A DNA stretch of 64,000 nt from an uncultured Campylobacter sp. (GCF_938002845.1 NZ_CALKZP010000057.1:1-64000); one strand, 5' to 3'; shown: positions 9,124 to 18,139, counted from the first letter of the stretch. The notes: generated by a model not told the origin, from the sequence alone. Numbers and translations are program-made.

Positions 9124-9312
9124 ATCTACGAATTCAAAGCGGAGAGATAGCTTATTCACGGCGTAAATTTAAAATTTTACCCGAAACGGTATCGCTTCTT
9201 TTCAGTTAATAAAATTTTATATACAGCGCTTTGAAATACTGCGTGCAGAGTCTTTGTGGGCCTTGTGCCGCATCTTGATTTTGTTAAATTTGCTCCGGCG
9301 TTTCAACCGCGC

Positions 9313-10245
9313 TTATTTGTCGCTCATAAAATCCCTGATATTTTGTGCGATCATCTTTATCAGCCGTTTGCGGGCCTCCATGCTCGCCCATGCGATGTGA
9401 GGCGTGATGATGACGTTGCGGCGATTTTTTACTCGCAGCAGCGGATGATCCGCCCTCATCGGCTCTGTTTGCAGCACGTCAAGCGCCGTGCGCAGGCCTC
9501 GCTCGTCCACGGCGCGAGCCAGCGCTTCCTCGTCCACGATGCTGCCGCGGCCGAAATTCATCAAGATCGCCCCCTCTTTCATCTTCGCAAGCTCCGCCTC
9601 GCCGATCAATCCCGCCGTTTTTTCATTTAGCGGAGCGTGGATTGAGATAATATCGCAGGCCCTCAAAAGCGCATCCAAGCTCACTCTGGCAAACTCGCCG
9701 TTGTCGTTCGCGCCGCTAGTGGAGTAGTATCTCACGTTCGCGCCGAATGCGGCGGCGATGCGAGCGACCTTTGCGCCGATCTGTCCAAGCCCGATGACGC
9801 CGAATTCTTTACCGTAAATTTCGCTGATAGGTGCGTCAATGTGGGTGAAAATTTCGCTCTCGCACCATTTGCCGCTGCTGCCGTAGTCTGCGTAGTATCC
9901 GAGCGCGTTGGTTAGCGCAAACAGCGACGCGAATGCCTGCTGCACGACGCTTTGCGTCGAATAGCCCGCCACGTTTTTCACCGCGATGCCGCGAGCCTGC
10001 GCTGCCTGCATATCGATATTATTCGTGCCCGTGGCACTTACGCAGATCAGCTTAAGCGTGGTTTGAGCTATGATCTGATCCGTGATTAGGACTTTGTTGG
10101 TTATGACGACGTCAGCGCCCGCTAGGCGCTGCGCGGTTTGCACAGGCTCGGTCGTCTCGTAGCTTTCAAACTCGCCCAAGCTCGCAATCTCGCTAAGATT
10201 GGCATCGCCTCCCAGCGTCGCGGCATCCAAACATACGATTTTCAT
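9313..10245 (-). CDS. D-2-hydroxyacid dehydrogenase (NAD-binding)
   Basis: 310 residues, matching the family length. The Rossmann motif GLGQIG is at about residues 151-156. The catalytic Arg sits in NFGRGSIVDEEAL and the catalytic His in ITPHIAWAS; a Glu lies between them. It converts a 2-keto acid and a D-2-hydroxy acid with NAD(P)H (hydroxypyruvate, pyruvate or a branched keto acid; not decidable here). The residue after beta-strand 2 is Ser/Thr (YYSTSG) rather than Asp, which would allow NADPH. The order dehydrogenase, glutathionylspermidine-synthase-like, UPF0323 lipoprotein matches C. jejuni Cj0373-Cj0371, but here 615 bp of motif-rich DNA has opened between the first two. Confidence 0.9.
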   Translation of the reverse strand: MKIVCLDAATLGGDANLSEIASLGEFESYETTEPVQTAQRLAGADVVITNKVLITDQIIAQTTLKLICVSATGTNNIDMQAAQARGIAVKNVAGYSTQSVVQQAFASLFALTNALGYYADYGSSGKWCESEIFTHIDAPISEIYGKEFGVIGLGQIGAKVARIAAAFGANVRYYSTSGANDNGEFARVSLDALLRACDIISIHAPLNEKTAGLIGEAELAKMKEGAILMNFGRGSIVDEEALARAVDERGLRTALDVLQTEPMRADHPLLRVKNRRNVIITPHIAWASMEARKRLIKMIAQNIRDFMSDK

Positions 10246-10860
10246 ATTTTCCCCTTTGCGTTTTAAAATTTTAAGCTGCAGCAGCGCGGTTAAATTTAGC
10301 CGCTAAATTCCATTGCGCGATCCGGAGCGCAGCGCTTAAACGGCAAATTTTAACTCTGCAAATTTAGCTATTGCGTAAATTTGCTCTAGCGGAATTTAAC
10401 TATCGTGAATTCTGCCCTCGCGAAATTTAATACTTGCAGCGCGCGGGGCGTTAAATTTCAGAATTCTAATTCGCATCGAAGCAAGCGGTAAATTTTACCG
10501 CCGCTGAAACCTGCGTCTAAATTTAAAATTTCAATTCGTGCCGAAGCGAGAGATAAATTTTTGCCGCCCGCGTTTAAATTTTAAAATTTAGCTCGCACAA
10601 ATCTTGCTCCGCGCGGAATTTTAGTTCACGTGAATTTGATCTACGCGGAATTTTAGCTCGCGTCAATTTAACCTGCACGAAATTTTATCCGCGCAGAATT
10701 CCAGTCGCGACGCTACGTTAAATTTTACCGTAGCCTCCTAGCGTTAAATTTTTGCTGCTGAGCGGCGATAAAATTTACCGCTGCGAGAGTCTTACCGCCA
10801 AAGTTATCGCCAAAATACTCCGCCTTAAAATTTCTCAAATTTTTAAAATTTGCCGCGACG
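10246..10860. repeat. Gene-free RAATTY-rich array
   Basis: No ORF is supportable on either strand. The stretch alternates GC-rich words (GCGCGG, CCGCCG) with RAATTY hexamers: by hand count about 28 occur in roughly 610 bp, spaced about 15-35 bp, against about one expected from base composition. Parts look quasi-periodic, for example three GGAATTTTAG/GAAATTTTAT units about 30 bp apart near 10610-10690. The strand-symmetric hexamer is shared with the rest of the intergenic DNA here. Confidence 0.7.
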
Positions 10861-12045
10861 CTACTTCGCGTCCTCGATGTAGTGCCCCACAAATTTTGAG
10901 AGATTATTGAGTATCTCGCCGCCCTTGCGGAAGCCCAACGCGCAGCCTTCGTAGGCGAAAAACACCCCCGCTTGATAGTTCTGGGCGCGCTCGTCTTTGT
11001 TTAGCTCGTAAAATTCCTGATATAAAAATTTCTGATTTCCGTATTCGCCGCCGTTTTCCTCTATCTTTTTGCCGTCGGCGTCGAAAATCGCTATGTTCGC
11101 CCCCTCGCGCGCCAAAAACGGCTTTTTGATCATTTTTTTGCCGATGATCGGCGAAAAGGAGCTTTGTAGCAGCAACGGGTGGTTCGGATACAGATCCCAC
11201 AGGATTTTCATAATCCCCTTGCTTTGGAAAAGCAGCGTGTATGCGGGGTTTAGGATGATCGCCTTTTGATTTTGCACGATGTTTTTTAAGATGAGCGCAA
11301 GCTCGCCCTCCTCGATCGCGATCGCCTCCCAAGGGATGAGCTTGAACCAATACTCGTAGTTTTCGCCGTCAAAAAACACGCCCTCTTCGTCGTTAAATTC
11401 CACCTCGTCCACGTAGGCAAAGCGCGTCTTAAAGCCCGCATCCTCCGCGGTCTGCTGCAAAAGCTTCGTCGTCTTTTCGTCCTCGACGTTGCCCGCGACG
11501 CTGCTAAATAAAATTTTCCACCCCTCGTAAAATTTAGAAAAATCCTCAATCTCTCCGTCAAGTACCACGAGCCGCTTGAAATTATCGCGCAGTGCGTCGT
11601 AGAGGTCGTTGAACTGGCTCGCCTCGTCCATGCCGTTTTCTTTGAGCATCGCCCACTGGATGATCGCCGTCTCAAACACCGCCGTGGGCGTGTCGGCGTT
11701 AAATTCTATCAGCTTGATCGGCTTGCCGTCCAGCCCGCCCGCAAAATCGAAGCGCCCGTATAGGTGCCAGTGCACCTCGTTTTCCCAGCTTTGCTTGATT
11801 AGATCTACGAGATTGAAAGGGATGCCGAGCTCGTGGAAGAGGTTGTTGTCGATGACGTGCTGCGCGGCTGCTATAAACATCTCATATAGCTCGTTTGCGG
11901 CCTCATAATACGCATCCGCCTCAGCAGCGCTCACGCGCACGATCTCGTCGCTGACGTAAGGGGTCTCGTCGGCGTCCGTGTGCCAGTAAAAGCCGAGCTT
12001 TTCGAGATATTCGTTGCTTAGCGGCGTTATCTTTTTTAGTTGCAT
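10861..12045 (-). CDS. Glutathionylspermidine synthase family protein (ATP-grasp, YgiC/YjfC-like)
   Basis: 394 residues, the length of the stand-alone synthetase-like proteins related to the C-terminal half of E. coli Gss. Family blocks include the early EVHWHLYGRFDFA segment, LIEFNADTPTAVFET (metal/ATP site) and KPFLAREGANIAIFD (ATP-grasp lysine and the REGAN motif). The real substrate of these short homologues is not settled; they are thought to be ATP-dependent ligases acting on glutathione-like or peptide substrates. It is the C. jejuni Cj0372 equivalent by context. The next gene upstream (UPF0323 lipoprotein) is 806 bp away, so it is not in a tight operon. Confidence 0.85.
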   Translation of the reverse strand: MQLKKITPLSNEYLEKLGFYWHTDADETPYVSDEIVRVSAAEADAYYEAANELYEMFIAAAQHVIDNNLFHELGIPFNLVDLIKQSWENEVHWHLYGRFDFAGGLDGKPIKLIEFNADTPTAVFETAIIQWAMLKENGMDEASQFNDLYDALRDNFKRLVVLDGEIEDFSKFYEGWKILFSSVAGNVEDEKTTKLLQQTAEDAGFKTRFAYVDEVEFNDEEGVFFDGENYEYWFKLIPWEAIAIEEGELALILKNIVQNQKAIILNPAYTLLFQSKGIMKILWDLYPNHPLLLQSSFSPIIGKKMIKKPFLAREGANIAIFDADGKKIEENGGEYGNQKFLYQEFYELNKDERAQNYQAGVFFAYEGCALGFRKGGEILNNLSKFVGHYIEDAK

Positions 12046-12851
12046 AGATTTTCCTTTTTATGTAAATTTTAAAATTCCGCCCGCAGCGCAAAACAAATAT
12101 AGCACTAGTCGCTGTCGGCATCTTTTACGAGCGCGGCGAAGCAGAATAAAACGCGAGCTATGGGCTCGCACCTCTAAGCGCACCGGTTAATCAGAGCTCG
12201 GCGGGCGAGCGGTGCATTGCTCCGCCGCAGAGCGGCACCTCTTTTGCAAGAAATACACCCTTGCAAATAGCCCCTCCTCGGCTTTCTCAAAAACTGCGGC
12301 ACGACTTGATCATGCGCCGCTGCTACCTGGATTTCACTCGGGTAAAATTTACTCACTTTAGCACCGCTAGGCGATATAAAATTTGCCGCAAGAAGCACTG
12401 CGATACGAAATTTCGCCTTGCAGATGCGCTGATTAAAACTCCCGTCGCAGCACGGCCTCGCTCGCCTTAACGTCGCGTCGCAATATAAAATTTTATCGCA
12501 CGACGCTACCTTTCATATCAAAATTTCGCCGCGCGGTAACGCTTCAGTAAAAAACGCGATCCGATGCGCTCGGCAGCGGGCGCGGATTCTACCTCGTCAT
12601 GACGTCGCCGCGTAAGGATTGCAAATCACTACGCGCACCATAAAATTTTTTCTAGCGATAACGTAGCCGTAGGGCATTGTCCCCCGAGCGATACGTAATT
12701 TGCCGTATCAAATTTCACCGAAAACGTGCAGCGCGGAGCGCGCTTTCGTTTTAGCTAAAATTCTACTGCGACGGAATTTTGCTCGCTTTCAAGTGCTGCG
12801 TGTTAAAATTTAAACTCGCTGCGTAAAGCCGCCGTATGTTTCAAAGCGCGC
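12046..12851. other. Gene-free 0.8-kb spacer
   Basis: Both strands carry only short ORFs without ribosome sites or recognisable protein character. The composition shifts from GC-rich with repeated GCGC/CGCCG words to RAATTY-containing blocks. It may be a decayed gene between two loci that are neighbours in C. jejuni, but no family could be recognised. Confidence 0.4.
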
Positions 12852-13439
12852 TTAGCCACCAAAAAATCCGCCGCTTTTGCCGCTTTTGCTTCCGCCGAAA
12901 AATCCGCTTCTGCCGCTTCGCGCCTTATCGTTTTGCTGCTTTGCTTGATTGAAGCTATCGACGCTTCTAGAATATGCGCTCGGGCTTTTATAGGCGGTTT
13001 GGCGCTGGCTTTGATAAGCTGGGTTGTTAAACAGCTTGCCGCCGATCCACGAGCCGATGATGGCGCCTGCAGCGCTTGCCAAGATCGCTTCACCCAGGCT
13101 CATGCCGCCGCTGCTAAGCTGCGCGTTTTGGTTGGTTAAATTTGAAGTGCCGGCGTCGATTTTGGCGTTTTCTTCGGCTAGAAGGGCTTTGGTTTCCTCA
13201 TCGCTTAAAATTCTCTCCGTGCCGTCTAGCGATCTTAAGATAATCTGGGTTTTTTCGCTCGGAAATTCCTCTAAAATTTTATATTTTCCCGGCGCGACCT
13301 CTTCGAGTCGCACGAGCGCGCCTTCTTGCAGACGGACGTTTTGCTCCTGCCCCCTATCGTCGCAGCCCGCTAACGAGCCCGCCATAACGAGCCCGAAGCC
13401 GCTTACCAGCGCATAGCTAGCGATTTTGCGTAGTTTCAT
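12852..13439 (-). CDS. UPF0323 family lipoprotein (Cj0371-like)
   Basis: 195 residues. The N-terminal signal ends in a lipobox (GSLAGC, Cys about residue 26), so it is a membrane-anchored lipoprotein. The middle holds a glycine-zipper-like segment (AAGAIIGSWIGGKLF) and the C-terminus is Gly/Ser/Lys-rich, ending in GFFGG-type repeats, both typical of UPF0323. The family is nearly restricted to Campylobacter and relatives; the C. jejuni member Cj0371 has been linked to virulence-related traits, but the biochemical role is unknown. Its start overlaps the stop of the upstream HTH gene by 4 nt (ATGA), so the two are translationally coupled. Confidence 0.85.
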   Translation of the reverse strand: MKLRKIASYALVSGFGLVMAGSLAGCDDRGQEQNVRLQEGALVRLEEVAPGKYKILEEFPSEKTQIILRSLDGTERILSDEETKALLAEENAKIDAGTSNLTNQNAQLSSGGMSLGEAILASAAGAIIGSWIGGKLFNNPAYQSQRQTAYKSPSAYSRSVDSFNQAKQQNDKARSGRSGFFGGSKSGKSGGFFGG

Positions 13440-14074
13440 TTAGATCCTTTCAGTGATTTTATATCTAAGCTTTGATTTATCAAAAGCTCGTTTCCCTCGA
13501 CGCGGATAAACTCGCTCTTGCCGATGTTTTCGATGATTAGGCTTTGCGCTTTGAGGCGCTTTTTGCGTTTGAGCGATTTTACGAATTTTGCAAGGCTCGT
13601 CCATTCGCTACGATCGAAGGTTTTTTCTTTGATTTCGACATCGTAGGGTTTGGCTTCGCGGCTTTTGCTCGAAAGCAGCGGTTTGTCGAAAAACGACAAA
13701 AAATACCTGAGTTTCTCGTCGCGCTCTTTATACATCAACTTGATTTCATCTTTCGAGGCGATTAAAATTTCCTCTTTTTCTTTGTGAAGTCTGTCCTTAT
13801 CGCTTTGCAGTGCTTCGATTTTACCTTTTAGCTCGGAGATTTCTTTGATGAGATAGTCGATGAAGCTTTGAGTGCCCGCCCCGCCGCCAGTACGCGTGCT
13901 TTTTGCAGAGCCTTGCGAAGCGGGCTCGCTTTGTTGCATTTCATCATCTAAAAGCACGTAGCGTACGCCGCCGCTTTCCTCGGCGCGCAAGGAATTTCTG
14001 CGGATGCGGTTGTAGACGGCTTCTTTTGAAATTCCTAAAATTTCGGCTGCTTCGCCGATCGAGACTTTTTTCAT
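13436..14074 (-). CDS. Excisionase/MerR-type helix-turn-helix DNA-binding protein with coiled coil
   Basis: 212 residues. Residues 1-45 form a MerR/excisionase-like winged helix (SIGEAAEILGISKEAVYNRIRR, then VRYVLL). Residues 70-115 are a strongly charged heptad segment predicted to be a coiled coil. The C-terminal part is Lys-rich and ends in a short beta-rich region. It overlaps the lipoprotein gene by 4 nt and is the first gene of that pair. It may be a local or nucleoid-type regulator; there is no integrase or other mobile gene nearby, so an excisionase role is unlikely. Confidence 0.7.
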   Translation of the reverse strand: MKKVSIGEAAEILGISKEAVYNRIRRNSLRAEESGGVRYVLLDDEMQQSEPASQGSAKSTRTGGGAGTQSFIDYLIKEISELKGKIEALQSDKDRLHKEKEEILIASKDEIKLMYKERDEKLRYFLSFFDKPLLSSKSREAKPYDVEIKEKTFDRSEWTSLAKFVKSLKRKKRLKAQSLIIENIGKSEFIRVEGNELLINQSLDIKSLKGSK

Positions 14075-14353
14075 ACAAAGATGCCTTTTAGCGTTTTAGG
14101 TAATTATTGCTAAATTTGCCTAAAATAGGCATTAAACGCTTCATTTACAAAGATAGATCCTGCTTTACCGCAGCCGGCGCGCGATAAAATTCCGCTCGCT
14201 TGCGCCCGCACGATATAAAATTTCGCTTCGCTTGTAAAGCCGCGCAAAATTATTTTTTTGCTAAGCTTTTAGAATTTTAGCCCAATAATGTTGCTTAATT
14301 AAGTATATTTTTTATACACTTACAAAAAATTTTAGTATTTCAAAGGAGGCGAA

Positions 14354-14977
14354 ATGTCCGAATCGCCTAAATATAAAAAATCCGAAATTCGCTGTAAGCT
14401 CATTTTAGACGCGGCGCTGGAGCTGTTTTTAGCCAAAGGCTACGAGGCTACGAGCTTAAGCGATATCATCGAGCTTAGCGGCGGCTCGCTATCGTCGGTT
14501 TATAAGTATTTTGATAACAAAGAAAGCCTATTTTTGCGCATCATCGAACTGCAAAGCAAAAAGCTTGATGAGCGAATGAACGAACGCATGCGAATCAACA
14601 AAGACCTAAAATTGCGTGAGTATCTGCAGGAGTTTGCAGGGATTTATCTGGAGTTTCTTTTCGCTCCGGAGGCTATAAAATTCTACCGGCTGATACTTTT
14701 CAGCGGCTTTAACGGCGCGCTTAGCGAGAGCCCAAAAATCTTTTTAAAAAGCGGCGTGCTAGGTTCGCCGAATGCGCTGGATGAGTATTTGGCGGCGCAT
14801 GCGGACGAGTTTGCGCCCGGACGCACGGCAAAAAGCCTGGCGCTATATTTTTGCTTTTTACTTAGAGAGCCGCATTTTAGCAGGCTGCTGTTTTTCGACG
14901 AAAAGCTAAATTTCAAAGCGAGCGAGCTAATCAAGGACCGCATCGATATGTTTTTGCTGGGCGTAAAAAAACGCTAA
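14354..14977 (+). CDS. TetR-family regulator, CmeR-like
   Basis: 207 residues. The N-terminal TetR DNA-binding domain is clear (ALELFLAKGYEATSLSDII ... GGSLSSVYKYFDNKESLF), followed by an all-helical ligand domain. The block ALELF-KGY-TSLSDII-LSGGS resembles Campylobacter CmeR, repressor of the CmeABC multidrug efflux pump. In C. jejuni cmeR lies close to Cj0371-Cj0373, the same neighbourhood as here, which supports orthology. However, no cmeABC genes follow; the next gene is an RclA-like flavoprotein. AAAGGAGG precedes the start at good spacing. The regulated target is therefore uncertain. Confidence 0.75.
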   Translation: MSESPKYKKSEIRCKLILDAALELFLAKGYEATSLSDIIELSGGSLSSVYKYFDNKESLFLRIIELQSKKLDERMNERMRINKDLKLREYLQEFAGIYLEFLFAPEAIKFYRLILFSGFNGALSESPKIFLKSGVLGSPNALDEYLAAHADEFAPGRTAKSLALYFCFLLREPHFSRLLFFDEKLNFKASELIKDRIDMFLLGVKKR

Positions 14978-15303
14978 TAGCAGAATTTTACGGCGTAAAT
15001 TCCGCGCTTTCGCGACTTTAAATTTTATGAGCGGTTTGGGGTTTAGAATTTGATTCTATCTGTTACCAAGCGCTATAAAACGCCGCATATCCCGCGCTTA
15101 AAATTTTAATTCTATCGATGCAGAATTTTTGAAATGATTAGAGCTGAAATTTTTATTTTCCGTATTAAATTCCGTGCCGCAGTTAGAATTTTGCCGTTAA
15201 ATTTCGCGCCGCTTGCCTGCGCCTTTAAATTTGCGCCACTCAGATTTTAAATTTAATAAAACCTCTTATAATCCAGCGAAATTTTAGATCAAAAGGATTA
15301 AAA
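14978..15303. other. Gene-free spacer before rclA
   Basis: AT-rich, with several RAATTY words and no supportable gene. A ribosome site AAAAGGA lies at its end. The last 50 bases (TTTAATAAAACC...TATAAT) include a TATAAT hexamer near 15266 that could be the -10 element of the following gene. Confidence 0.4.
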
Positions 15304-16644
15304 ATGGATTATGATATCATCGTAATAGGCTTTGGCAAGGCGGGCAAAACCCTTGCCGCAAAATCCGCTGCGCTAGGTAAAAAGGTCGCTCTCATCGAGC
15401 GCTCACCGCAGATGTACGGCGGCACCTGCATCAACGTAGGCTGCATCCCGACCAAGCGGCTAGTTACCGCGAGCAAGGAAGCTGGCTTCGTAAATTTCAG
15501 CGTGCTCGGAGAGTATTTCGTACTGAGTATGCAGAAAAAGGACGAGCTCGTAGAGGCGCTGAGGGCGAAAAATTTAGCCATGCTAAAGGGAAGCCCAAAT
15601 ATCGACGTAATCGATGGCAAGGGCTCATTTACGAGCGCGAATTCCGTGCGTGTGCTAAGCCCGGACGGACAAACGCGCGAAATTTCGGCAGAAACGATCG
15701 TCGTAAATACGGGCTCGAGGGAGGTCGAGCCTAGCTTTGAGGTAAGCTCGCAGATCGCTTATAGTAGCGAAGAAATTTTAAATTTAAAGATCCTGCCGAA
15801 GCATCTAGTAATCATCGGCGGCGGATTTATCGGGCTTGAGTTTGCTTCGATGTTTGCGGGATTCGGCTCGAAAGTTAGCGTGCTGATGCGATCGAAATTT
15901 ATGAAAAACGAGGATGAGGACGTGGCTGCTAGCGTCAAATCCGCTCTGCAGGCCCAAGGCGTGGAGATTATCGAAGACTGCGAGTTTTTGAGCTTAAAGG
16001 GCGACGAGCTAAAATTTAACCTCGCGGGCGAGAGCAGGGTGATCGCGGCGGATGCGTTTTTATATGCCCTCGGTCGTCGCGCGAATACGGGTGAGCTAAA
16101 TTTAGTCGCTGCGGGGGTGCAGACGGACGCGCACGGCAATATCATCACGAATGAGCATCTGCAAAGCTCGACTGCTGGCATCTACGCAGCAGGCGACGTG
16201 CGCGGCGGCGAGATGTTTACCTACACTAGCTTAGATGATTTTAGGATAATTTTTAGCGCGCTTTTCGGAGACGGCGCGCGCACTACGAAAAACCGCGCGC
16301 CGCATGCAAGTGTGCTGTTTACCCGCACGCCGCTAGCTCGCATCGGCCTTAGCGAGAGGCAGGCAAGAGAGAGTGGGCGCGAGATCAAGGTGCTGAAGCT
16401 TTCGATGGCAGCGGTGCCCGGCGCCAAAGTCGTAGCGCACGACGAGGGAATGATGAAAGCGGTCGTGGACGCGGCTAGCGGCGAAATTTTAGGCGCGGCG
16501 CTTCACTGCGTAAACGCGCACGAGATCGTTAATGAGCTGGCGATCGCCATGGCGCTGGGCGCGAAGGCGGATTTTTTCAAAAATCAAATTTTTACGCATC
16601 CTAGCATCAGCGAAGCGCTGAACGATCTTTTCGGACAGTTTTAA
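15304..16644 (+). CDS. rclA: RclA-like pyridine nucleotide-disulfide oxidoreductase
   Basis: 446 residues, a class I flavoprotein disulfide reductase. N-terminal FAD motif (IIVIGFGKAGKT), redox-active pair in GGTCINVGCIPTK (about residues 40-48), NAD-binding GGGFIGLE near residue 173, second FAD motif AAGDVRGGE, and the dimer interface ending in FTHPSISEALNDLFGQF. The GFGKAGKT start, the SLDDFRI segment and the NDLF end are close to E. coli RclA, a flavoenzyme of reactive-chlorine resistance that reduces Cu(II). No rclB/rclC/rclR neighbours are present. It probably gives protection against host oxidants or copper in the cytoplasm. Confidence 0.85.
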   Translation: MDYDIIVIGFGKAGKTLAAKSAALGKKVALIERSPQMYGGTCINVGCIPTKRLVTASKEAGFVNFSVLGEYFVLSMQKKDELVEALRAKNLAMLKGSPNIDVIDGKGSFTSANSVRVLSPDGQTREISAETIVVNTGSREVEPSFEVSSQIAYSSEEILNLKILPKHLVIIGGGFIGLEFASMFAGFGSKVSVLMRSKFMKNEDEDVAASVKSALQAQGVEIIEDCEFLSLKGDELKFNLAGESRVIAADAFLYALGRRANTGELNLVAAGVQTDAHGNIITNEHLQSSTAGIYAAGDVRGGEMFTYTSLDDFRIIFSALFGDGARTTKNRAPHASVLFTRTPLARIGLSERQARESGREIKVLKLSMAAVPGAKVVAHDEGMMKAVVDAASGEILGAALHCVNAHEIVNELAIAMALGAKADFFKNQIFTHPSISEALNDLFGQF

Positions 16645-16821
16645 ATTTGAAATTTAACGGCGCTCGGGCTTAGGGATGCCCAGGCGCCTAGGCGTAAATT
16701 TATCATAAAATTTAATGCGCCGGAGTGGGTTAAATTTGGAGCGAGTTAATAATTTGAGCTCTTGCCGTCCGCTTCTTTCTTGGCTACCAAAGTTGGCTAT
16801 AAAAAGAAATGATTGAAATAG

Positions 16822-17379
16822 TTAATTGATAAAATATTCTCGTTTAGGAATAGCAAGATCGCAATCTATTCGGCACTCGGTAAGAGTATGCGGATAAAAT
16901 TTCTTCTCACAGTTTATACAGGCGAAAACGATTTCGTCCGTCGCTTCATTCAACATAACTCTATAATCGCTAGGCGACCATTGCGGGCATTCGCACGCCA
17001 AGTCCAAATCCACGCTAACTACCAAGCTGTCAAATACAATCGAGTTTAATTCCTCGTAGACTAGTCTTAAGCTCTTTTGATCTTTCAATGCTCTAATTTT
17101 ATTTATCAAGCGGTATCTGTCCGATTTGATGATCTTTACGCCAAAAAGATCCTTCGCTTTTCCGTCGCCGTAAATCGATAGCTCGGTCGGATAATCTTTA
17201 AAATTTAATTTTAGTAGCCCGTCCAAACCGCAACCGTCGTATTCTTTCATAAGAAACAAAATTTTATTTTCCATGAACCATGTCGCTATACAGCAACATA
17301 CTTGCTCGGGATTAAAAGGATGTAGATTTAAAATTCTATTTTCTAACGATAAACACAAATTTCTAATTTTGGGCTGCAT
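16822..17379 (-). CDS. Hypothetical protein with Cys clusters
   Basis: 185 residues, not recognised. No signal peptide or membrane segment. The C-terminal third carries a CEC pair (LACECPQWSP) and a CxxC (FACINCEKKFYPHTLTEC), a possible zinc site; the N-terminus has a run of three Cys (VCCCIATW). It lies 31 nt after the next unknown gene on the same strand, so the two probably form an operon. Codons are richer in ATA and AGA than in neighbouring housekeeping genes, which suggests horizontal acquisition. Function unknown; an antitoxin or immunity role is possible but unsupported by any motif. Confidence 0.55.
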   Translation of the reverse strand: MQPKIRNLCLSLENRILNLHPFNPEQVCCCIATWFMENKILFLMKEYDGCGLDGLLKLNFKDYPTELSIYGDGKAKDLFGVKIIKSDRYRLINKIRALKDQKSLRLVYEELNSIVFDSLVVSVDLDLACECPQWSPSDYRVMLNEATDEIVFACINCEKKFYPHTLTECRIDCDLAIPKREYFIN

Positions 17380-17410
17380 TATTTAATTATTTTAACGGCC
17401 AAATTTTAGA

Positions 17411-18139
17411 TTATACTATCTCTACCGATATTTGAGCGTCGATTTTGCCGCCATTTTCTTTTAAAATTTCAGGAAATCCCAATTTTATAATCTGCTCTTC
17501 ACAGAGGCTATAAGAATAGTGGATATTTGACTCTATGCTCAGCGGAGCGACTATTTTCGCAACTTCGCTAAAAGGCAGCTTAACGTCCAATAACGCCACG
17601 TAAAAGGCGTCCTTATCGCTATCAAAGACATTTATATAGCAGCCTTTTATATTTTTATCGCCGCTATTTGGAGCCTTGATTATTCTTTCATGGCCGGCAG
17701 AGGAACCAAAGAAGTATGAAAAACCGGGCTTAACCATATCAAGGCATCCAAAAGATCTCATCTGCTCTATGTTTAAGCTATAGCCATATACATAATAAGG
17801 ATCGTCTGCATCCGATTTTACGATTTGTTTTATGTCTTCCAAATCAAGATCTATTTGCCGCGAATCGGCGTAGCTCTCATCGATACCGAAAGATGTTATA
17901 TCATAATATGTCTTATAATACATATCGCGTATATGAAATTTAATCCGCTTATCTCTTAAAAGCTTTGGATCTATTTTTAGACCGAGTTTTTGCGCGTCCG
18001 ATTTCGCAATCAATTCAGGCTTGAATATAAATTCTTTGCCAAAACGACCGCTTTGCCCTTTTGGAATTTTAAGTCCATAGAGTTCCCGTCCATCTCTTAC
18101 CGGAAAAAGATAACGGAAAATACCTTTTATGCTTTTCAT
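17411..18139 (-). CDS. Hypothetical protein of accessory operon
   Basis: 242 residues, not recognised. No signal peptide or membrane helix; the composition is acidic and rich in Tyr, Asp and Ser. Two related-looking stretches (YVYGYSLNIEQMRSFGCLDMVKP and YSYSLCEEQIIKLGFPEILK) suggest an internal duplication in which each half has a Y-SL-EQ---G pattern. The neighbours are two small lipoproteins upstream and a Cys-rich unknown downstream, all on the same strand. This could be an effector/immunity-type cassette, but that is only an analogy from size, AT-richness and neighbours. Confidence 0.55.
   Translation of the reverse strand: MKSIKGIFRYLFPVRDGRELYGLKIPKGQSGRFGKEFIFKPELIAKSDAQKLGLKIDPKLLRDKRIKFHIRDMYYKTYYDITSFGIDESYADSRQIDLDLEDIKQIVKSDADDPYYVYGYSLNIEQMRSFGCLDMVKPGFSYFFGSSAGHERIIKAPNSGDKNIKGCYINVFDSDKDAFYVALLDVKLPFSEVAKIVAPLSIESNIHYSYSLCEEQIIKLGFPEILKENGGKIDAQISVEIV

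Noticed and set aside
9256..9630. 124-codon plus-strand ORF opposite the D-2-hydroxyacid dehydrogenase
   Set aside because: It lies almost entirely antisense to a gene with clear catalytic motifs, and its translation has no family character.
10246..10860. CRISPR array
   Set aside because: The repeated words are 6-10 bp with variable spacing, not 25-35-bp repeats with uniform spacers, and no cas genes are present.
11286..11675. 129-codon minus-strand ORF in a second frame of the glutathionylspermidine-synthase-like gene
   Set aside because: Its Arg/Ser-rich translation is a frame shadow of a well-supported gene.
12174..12470. Overlapping short ORFs on both strands in the 12.0-12.8 kb gap
   Set aside because: No ribosome site, skewed amino-acid composition and no motif; the frames mirror each other because of GC-rich palindromic words.
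13436..14074. Excisionase-type HTH protein as a sign of a mobile element
   Set aside because: No integrase, attachment-site repeat or phage gene nearby; it is coupled to a conserved Campylobacter lipoprotein gene.
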